A stretch of 9,679 nucleotides of DNA from Wohlfahrtiimonas sp. (GTDB lineage: Bacteria > Pseudomonadota > Gammaproteobacteria > Cardiobacteriales > Wohlfahrtiimonadaceae): positions 1 to 9,679 of the forward strand of contig JASLHB010000031.1 of the NCBI GenBank assembly GCA_030149965.1. Direction: 5' to 3'. The position numbers and the translations under genes were made by a program. The notes under the pieces were generated by a model. It was not told the origin of the DNA. It made no database searches and saw only the letters and a list, made by a program, of their open reading frames with translations. Shown here piece after piece: positions 5,155 to 9,679 of this stretch. The stretch's first letter is position 1. Every line of letters starts with the position of its first letter.

Positions 5155-7605
5155 ATGCCTAAAAATATTTCTCAACAGTGTTTTCACTGTATCCAGCCGA
5201 TCGTTGGCAGTGCTCCATTTGTTGTTAATATTAATGGCAAAGATGAGCCAATGTGCTGTGTCGGCTGCAAAGCCGTCGCAGAAATGATCTGTGATTCAGG
5301 ACTAATTCATTATTATGAGTTTCGTACAGAAGCAGCAATGCGACCTGATTCATTGAATGATTTAGTACCTGCAGAATTAAGACAGGAGCTAGATTTTTAT
5401 GATCATCCTGAGATTGCAAAGCAGTTCATTAGCAATCAACAAACAGGTGGTGATAATGTTGCTAAACTCAGCTTAATCATCGATAAAATTGTATGTGCTG
5501 CTTGTGTTTGGTTGATTGAACATCAGATCAAACGCATTCCTGGCGTGCGAAAATTTGATGTTAACTATTCGACGCATCGTGCTTATCTTGAGTTTGATCC
5601 TGAAAAAATTCAGCTCTCAAAAGTTCTGTTGGCTATTTATAATTTAGGTTATGAGGCAACGCCATACGACGAGCAAACTCAACAGAAAAAATTAAAAAAA
5701 GAGCGCCAAACGCTGTTTTTAGAGTTTGGTGTTGCTGCGATATTCTCAATGCAAGTGATGATGTTTTCATTTGGATTATATTTCGGACATTATCAAGGCA
5801 TGAGTGAAGAAGCAAAATTAATTCTTCGTTGGGCGAGTTTGTTGATGTCCATTCCTTGCGTAACTTATGCCAGCTGGACTTTCTATAAATCAGCTTTTTA
5901 TGATTTGAAAAATAAACGATTGACCATGAACGTTAACATAACGTTAGCCATTATATTGGGCACGTTAGCGAGCACTTGGAACACTCTATTTAATATAGGT
6001 GAAATATATTTTGAATCTGTCACGATGTTTGCATTTTTGTTATTGGGTGCGCGTTTAATTGAAATGAATGCTCGCCACAAAGCATTGATGATGACAGATC
6101 ATATTCTTAAATTAAAACCACACATTGCTGAACGCATGATTGATGATCAAAATAGCGAATTGATTGCTGTTAGCCAAATTAATGTGGGCGATATATTGCG
6201 TGTTAAACCCGGTGATTCTATTCCCACGGATGGAATTTTGTTACAAGATTCTGCTTGGGTGGATGAATCGCTGTTAACAGGTGAAAGCTTACCTGTTGAA
6301 AAACGTATGAATGAAGATGTGATTGGTGGATCAATCAATCAAGAACAAGCTTTATTGATGAAAGTTTCAAAAATTGGTGGTGATACAGTTTTTTCTCAAA
6401 TGACGTTGATGATCGAACGTGCCATGAGTGAAAAGCCTAAGTTTGTGAAATTGGCAGATTTAGTTTCCACATGGTTTGTATTGATTTTATTATTGGCATG
6501 TGCAGGTACTTATATTGTATGGCTATATGTGGATGCATCACGTGCATTTGAAGTGATGTTATCTGTATTAGTAGTTTCTTGCCCTTGTGCATTAGCTTTG
6601 GCAACGCCAGCTGCAATCAGCTCAGGTAACCAAGCCATGATTGAGAAAGGCTTGATTGGTACACGGTCGGGAACCATTGAAGCTTTGGCAAAAGTGACAG
6701 ATATTGTATTTGATAAAACAGGTACATTAACGCAAGGTAATTTAACGCTTGTTCAAGAGAAAAATTTAACAAGCAACATGAGCAATGCTGAGTTGATGCA
6801 GATTATCTGTTCATTGGAAGCAAGCTCTAATCATCCAATTGCCGCTGCATTTAATCGCATTCATCAAAAAGATCCATTAGATCTTTTGAGTGTTTCTGAT
6901 CTCGATAATATTGTGGGCAAAGGTTTAGAAGGCACAATTAATGGCGAACAATATCGTGTGGGCCGCATTGATTGGTTTAAAACCAATGAACAATATGATT
7001 TGGATGCAGGTATTTGGATTGCATTAGGCAAGGGCGATACCTTATTGGGATTGTACTGCTTAAAAGATGAACTGAAAGTGGACAGTGAAGCAGTTGTTCA
7101 AAAGCTGAAAGAAGAAGGCTATCGCTTACATATTTTAAGTGGTGATCGCATTGAAACAGTTCAGGCAATGAATCATCGTTTAGGCATTGAAAACATTCAT
7201 GGTGATCAAACGCCTGAAGATAAGTTGGCTTATGTCACACAATTGCAGTCTGAAGGCCGAATTGTTGCAATGCTTGGCGATGGCATTAATGATGCACCAG
7301 TTTTAGCGCAAGCTGATGTTTCCATTGCGATTGGTCAAGGTGCTTTATTAACACAAGCAACAGCCGATATGATTTTGATGCACTCTACAGAAATGCATCC
7401 ATTATTGGATGGTATAAATGTTTCAAAACGGACCAATAAAATAATTATTCAAAATTTAGGTTGGTCTTTACTATATAATATTTTAGTTCTGCCAGCTGCA
7501 ATGATGGGGTATATTGTGCCTTGGATGGCAGCTTTAGGGATGAGTTTAAGTTCACTATTAGCGATTGGTAATACATTACGAATCCGAGAGGGAGAAAAAG
7601 AGTGA
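5155..7605 (+). CDS. ccoI: CcoI, copper-exporting P1B-type ATPase for cbb3 oxidase assembly (FixI/CopA2)
   Basis: This inner-membrane ATPase exports Cu+ to the periplasm for the CuB site of CcoN. The 816-residue protein has an N-terminal Cys-rich domain (C9-x2-C12, then C34-C35-x2-C38) typical of CcoI/FixI. A heavy-metal-associated domain with C114-A-A-C117 follows (about 103-172). The catalytic elements are all present: TGES at 375-378, the ion-path CPC at 476-478 in SCPCALALATPAA, phosphorylated D520 in DKTGTLT, H560-P561, and GDGIND at 708-713. The last helices carry N767, Y774-N775 and MSLSS (796-800), the pattern of the Cu+ class. Length and domain order are normal. The start has only a weak GGTG 5 bases upstream and may depend on coupling to ccoH, 12 bases away. 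The stop overlaps the ccoS start. Phe codons are mostly TTT (10 of the first 13), suggesting modest expression. Confidence 0.97.
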   Translation: MPKNISQQCFHCIQPIVGSAPFVVNINGKDEPMCCVGCKAVAEMICDSGLIHYYEFRTEAAMRPDSLNDLVPAELRQELDFYDHPEIAKQFISNQQTGGDNVAKLSLIIDKIVCAACVWLIEHQIKRIPGVRKFDVNYSTHRAYLEFDPEKIQLSKVLLAIYNLGYEATPYDEQTQQKKLKKERQTLFLEFGVAAIFSMQVMMFSFGLYFGHYQGMSEEAKLILRWASLLMSIPCVTYASWTFYKSAFYDLKNKRLTMNVNITLAIILGTLASTWNTLFNIGEIYFESVTMFAFLLLGARLIEMNARHKALMMTDHILKLKPHIAERMIDDQNSELIAVSQINVGDILRVKPGDSIPTDGILLQDSAWVDESLLTGESLPVEKRMNEDVIGGSINQEQALLMKVSKIGGDTVFSQMTLMIERAMSEKPKFVKLADLVSTWFVLILLLACAGTYIVWLYVDASRAFEVMLSVLVVSCPCALALATPAAISSGNQAMIEKGLIGTRSGTIEALAKVTDIVFDKTGTLTQGNLTLVQEKNLTSNMSNAELMQIICSLEASSNHPIAAAFNRIHQKDPLDLLSVSDLDNIVGKGLEGTINGEQYRVGRIDWFKTNEQYDLDAGIWIALGKGDTLLGLYCLKDELKVDSEAVVQKLKEEGYRLHILSGDRIETVQAMNHRLGIENIHGDQTPEDKLAYVTQLQSEGRIVAMLGDGINDAPVLAQADVSIAIGQGALLTQATADMILMHSTEMHPLLDGINVSKRTNKIIIQNLGWSLLYNILVLPAAMMGYIVPWMAALGMSLSSLLAIGNTLRIREGEKE
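7586..7594 (+). promoter_or_regulatory. Ribosome binding site for the GTG start of ccoS
   Basis: GAGAGGGAG lies inside the last codons of ccoI, 7 bases before GTG at 7602. It decides the ccoS start. The GTG shares the sequence GTGA with the ccoI TGA stop, so terminating ribosomes can restart on ccoS. Confidence 0.75.
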
Positions 7606-7808
7606 AGATTTTATACTTTCTTCTACCGTTATCCTTTTTATTGCTTGTATTTGTAGCCATCGCATTTGTTTGGGCGGTTCGATCAAAGCAGTTTGATGAT
7701 ATGGAAGGACCTGCACACCGTATTCTATTCGATGGAGAAGATGATGATTTCTATCGTTTGGGTAAAGATAAAGAAAAGACTTTAGAAAAAAAGGATGAGA
7801 AAAAATGA
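7602..7808 (+). CDS. ccoS: CcoS, cbb3 oxidase maturation protein
   Basis: This is a small membrane protein needed, by family knowledge, for cofactor (heme b and copper) insertion into CcoN. The 68-residue product begins at GTG and has one helix (about 4-25). The highly characteristic family block DDMEGPAHRILFDGEDDD follows (about 32-49). The remaining tail, KDKEKTLEKKDEKK, is rich in lysine; its codons include the AAGGA that serves as the ribosome site of gatC. The gene overlaps ccoI by 4 bases (GTGA) and gatC by 4 bases (ATGA), so it is translationally linked on both sides. It is the last cco gene of the locus. Confidence 0.95.
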   Translation: MKILYFLLPLSFLLLVFVAIAFVWAVRSKQFDDMEGPAHRILFDGEDDDFYRLGKDKEKTLEKKDEKK

Positions 7809-8095
7809 GTCAATTGAAAGCCTCTGATATTAAGAGAATTGCGCAATTGTCACAGATTGCGATCAGTGATGATGAAGTTCCGATGATTGCAGAAAAATTG
7901 GAAAGCACTTTGGCGATTTTGAATCAGTTGCAAAATGTGGATACAACAGATGTAGAGCCAATGAGCGACCCATTTGATCGCACGCAACCTTTTAGAGAAG
8001 ATATTGTGACAGAAAATAATCACAGAGATGATTATCAGGTTGTAGCACCTTCGGTTGAGAAGGGCTTATATTTAGTGCCTAAAGTTATTGAATAA
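7805..8095 (+). CDS. gatC: Asp/Glu-tRNA amidotransferase subunit GatC
   Basis: GatC is the small subunit that holds GatA and GatB together in the cytoplasmic GatCAB complex. The complex amidates Glu-tRNAGln and/or Asp-tRNAAsn. The 96-residue protein has normal length and the expected features: an N-terminal helical part (DIKRIAQLSQIAISDDE, then EKLESTLAILNQLQNVDTT), the VEPM turn, a PFREDIV segment, and the conserved ending APSVEKGLYLVPKVIE. The start ATG overlaps the ccoS stop (ATGA at 7805-7808) and uses AAGGA at 7791-7795 inside ccoS. This makes gatC expression dependent, at least in part, on translation of an oxidase assembly gene, which is an unusual junction. gatA follows after 33 bases. 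Confidence 0.96.
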   Translation: MSQLKASDIKRIAQLSQIAISDDEVPMIAEKLESTLAILNQLQNVDTTDVEPMSDPFDRTQPFREDIVTENNHRDDYQVVAPSVEKGLYLVPKVIE

Positions 8096-8128
8096 TCATC
8101 CATTATCGACGAGTCAGAATTAATTATT

Positions 8129-9574
8129 ATGAAAAATTATAGTATTAAAGAATTACGTAGCGCATTGGATACGAAAGAAGTATCGAGTGTGGAAGTGTTT
8201 GAGCACTTTAAATCAGAAATTGAAACACATGATCATAAGATCAATAGCTTTATCACAAAAACTTATGATCAAGCTTTAGCGCAAGCACAAAAAGCAGATG
8301 AAGCGATTGCGAAAGGTGAGCAAACAATGCTAACGGGCATTCCAATTGCGCATAAAGATTTATATTGCACAAAAGGCGTGAAAACAACAGCGGCATCAAA
8401 GATGCTAGAAAATTTTGTATCGCCTTATGATGCAACAGTTGTTGAGAAATTAGATGATGCTGGCGTGATGGTTTTGGGTAAAGTGAACATGGATGAGTTC
8501 GCAATGGGCGGTACAAACCGTACAAGCCATTTCGGTACAGTTCATAATCCTTGGAATTTTGATCACGTTGCAGGTGGTTCTTCAGGCGGTTCAGCAGCAG
8601 CTGTGAGCGCAGGCTTTGTCTTAGCAGCAACAGCTTCTGATACAGGTGGTTCAACGCGCCAACCTGCAAGTTTCTGTAACTTAACAGGGATTAAAGCAAC
8701 CTATGGTCGTATTTCTCGTTGGGGTATGATTCCATTTGCTTGTTCATTTGATCAAGCTGGTGTGATTGCTAAAACAGCTGAAGATTGTGCTTATATGTTT
8801 GAATCTATGGCTGGCTTTGATGCTAAAGATTCAACATCGCACAATATTTCAGTACCTAAATATTCAGGTTTATTGAATCAATCCATCGAAGGATTGCGCA
8901 TTGGTATTCCTAAAGAGTTCTTATCACCTGATTTAGATCCTGCAATTGCGGATGTGATTCAAGCTGCATTGAAACAATATGAAGCAATGGGCGCAACATT
9001 AGTTGAAGTGACATTGCCAAATACAGATGTGGTTGTGCCTGTGTATTACACAATTGCACCTGCTGAGGCATCGAGTAACTTAGCTTGCTTTGATGGTGTT
9101 CGTTATGGTCATCGTTGTGATAATCCTAAGGACTTACAAGATTTATATATGCGTTCTCGTGCGGAAGGCTTTGGTGACGAAGTTAAAAAACGTATTTTCA
9201 TGGGAACATATGCGTTGAGCGCAAGTGCTTATGATGCTTATTATGTGAAAGCACAGAAAGTTCGCCGTTTGGTGGCTAATGACTATAACTCAGTATTGAG
9301 CCAAGTGGATGTAATCATGGGGCCAACTGCACCAGAATTACCATTCAGACAAGATAGCACAGGCAGCACACAAGTTTACTTGAGCGATATCTTTACTGTG
9401 GGCGCAAACTTGGCAGGTTTACCTGCAATGTCAATTCCAGCAGGTTTTGTGAATGGTTTGCCCGTAGGTTTACAAATTATTGGCCGTGCATTTGATGAAG
9501 CTAAAATTTTGAATGTGGCACATGCTTATCAAAGAGAAACTGATTGGCATACAAAACAACCAAAATTTGATTAA
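8129..9574 (+). CDS. gatA: Asp/Glu-tRNA amidotransferase subunit GatA
   Basis: GatA is the glutaminase subunit. It releases ammonia from glutamine for the amidation carried out in GatB. The 481-residue protein has the normal length and the complete amidase-signature triad: K76 (IAHKDLYC), cis-Ser S151 (AGGSSGGSAAA) and nucleophile S175 (DTGGSTRQPA). The spacing of 75 and 24 residues matches that of Staphylococcus aureus GatA (K79, S154, S178). Other family blocks are NMDEFAMGGTNRTSHFG, TYGRISRWGM and GLPVGLQIIGRAFDE. The start at 8129 fits the usual N-terminus (YSIKELR). Only a weak purine stretch lies upstream in an AT-rich gap, so translation may partly depend on ribosomes leaving gatC 33 bases earlier. 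gatB begins 30 bases downstream. Confidence 0.97.
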   Translation: MKNYSIKELRSALDTKEVSSVEVFEHFKSEIETHDHKINSFITKTYDQALAQAQKADEAIAKGEQTMLTGIPIAHKDLYCTKGVKTTAASKMLENFVSPYDATVVEKLDDAGVMVLGKVNMDEFAMGGTNRTSHFGTVHNPWNFDHVAGGSSGGSAAAVSAGFVLAATASDTGGSTRQPASFCNLTGIKATYGRISRWGMIPFACSFDQAGVIAKTAEDCAYMFESMAGFDAKDSTSHNISVPKYSGLLNQSIEGLRIGIPKEFLSPDLDPAIADVIQAALKQYEAMGATLVEVTLPNTDVVVPVYYTIAPAEASSNLACFDGVRYGHRCDNPKDLQDLYMRSRAEGFGDEVKKRIFMGTYALSASAYDAYYVKAQKVRRLVANDYNSVLSQVDVIMGPTAPELPFRQDSTGSTQVYLSDIFTVGANLAGLPAMSIPAGFVNGLPVGLQIIGRAFDEAKILNVAHAYQRETDWHTKQPKFD

Positions 9575-9604
9575 TTAGCAACCAAAGAATATAAGGAATA
9601 GACC

Positions 9605-9679
9605 ATGACTTGGGAAGTTGTCATTGGATTAGAAGTACATACACAGCTCACAACAAAAACTAAGCTATTTTCAGGTTCA
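9605..9679 (+). CDS. gatB: Asp/Glu-tRNA amidotransferase subunit GatB (3' end missing)
   Basis: GatB is the tRNA-binding and kinase/transamidase subunit of GatCAB. Only the first 25 codons are in the window. They contain the nearly invariant GatB opening WEVVIGLEVHTQL followed by KTKLFSGS, which is enough to identify the gene with its position after gatA. The ATG has a clear AAGGA at 9593-9597 with 7 bases of spacing. The rest, including the tRNA-binding tail, lies beyond the window. Confidence 0.95.
   Translation, partial: MTWEVVIGLEVHTQLTTKTKLFSGS

Noticed and set aside
8253..8669. 138-codon open frame on the minus strand
   Set aside because: It lies wholly inside gatA, whose catalytic residues are encoded there. 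The product is a low-complexity Leu/Gln/His-rich shadow with no recognisable domain.
1..9679. Mobile elements, CRISPR arrays, tRNA or rRNA genes, defence or toxin-antitoxin genes
   Set aside because: None seen. The window is almost fully filled by recognised respiratory and tRNA-amidation genes, and the longest gap is 151 bases.

Overview
This is a 9.7 kb stretch of ordinary chromosomal DNA from an AT-rich proteobacterium. It is dense and has every gene on the + strand. The gene content is a cbb3-type (C-family) cytochrome c oxidase locus running straight into the gatCAB operon for tRNA-dependent amidotransferase. The ccoNOQP-ccoGHIS layout is typical of Proteobacteria. The AT-rich third positions (TTA, GGT, CGT, AAA) and the protein style suggest a low-GC gamma- or possibly betaproteobacterium that respires with low oxygen. 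I cannot name the genus from sequence alone.

Layout: 1-645 is the 3' part of ccoN (catalytic subunit, start outside the window). It is followed by ccoO (665-1468), ccoQ (1493-1717) and ccoP (1751-2698), the other oxidase subunits, with gaps of 19-33 bases. A strong intrinsic terminator at 2733-2767 closes this structural operon. ccoG (2850-4259, GTG start) stands alone between two terminator-like hairpins (2733-2767 and 4277-4304). The third block is tightly packed: a four-helix CcoH/FixH-like gene (4342-5142), ccoI (5155-7605), ccoS (7602-7808), gatC (7805-8095), gatA (8129-9574) and the first 25 codons of gatB (9605 onward). ccoI/ccoS and ccoS/gatC each overlap by 4 bases. No gap between genes exceeds 151 bases. 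I see no tRNA, rRNA, mobile element or CRISPR array.

How the genes work together: CcoN, CcoO and CcoP form the membrane oxidase that moves electrons from cytochrome c through the hemes c of CcoP and CcoO to the heme b / heme b3-CuB centre in CcoN. CcoQ is a small stabilising subunit. CcoG (FeS protein, Cu(II) reductase), CcoH, CcoI (copper-exporting P-type ATPase) and CcoS supply copper and assemble the complex. GatCAB converts Glu-tRNAGln and/or Asp-tRNAAsn to the correct Gln- or Asn-tRNA. It has no biochemical link to the oxidase, but its first gene is translationally coupled to ccoS here.

I find no clearly undescribed system. The points worth a second look are the ccoS-gatC coupling, an enlarged four-helix CcoH, extra periplasmic segments in CcoO and CcoP, a CFQT motif in CcoG, and the punctuation of ccoG by hairpins, the second of which may sit at the very 5' end of the ccoH-I-S-gat message.
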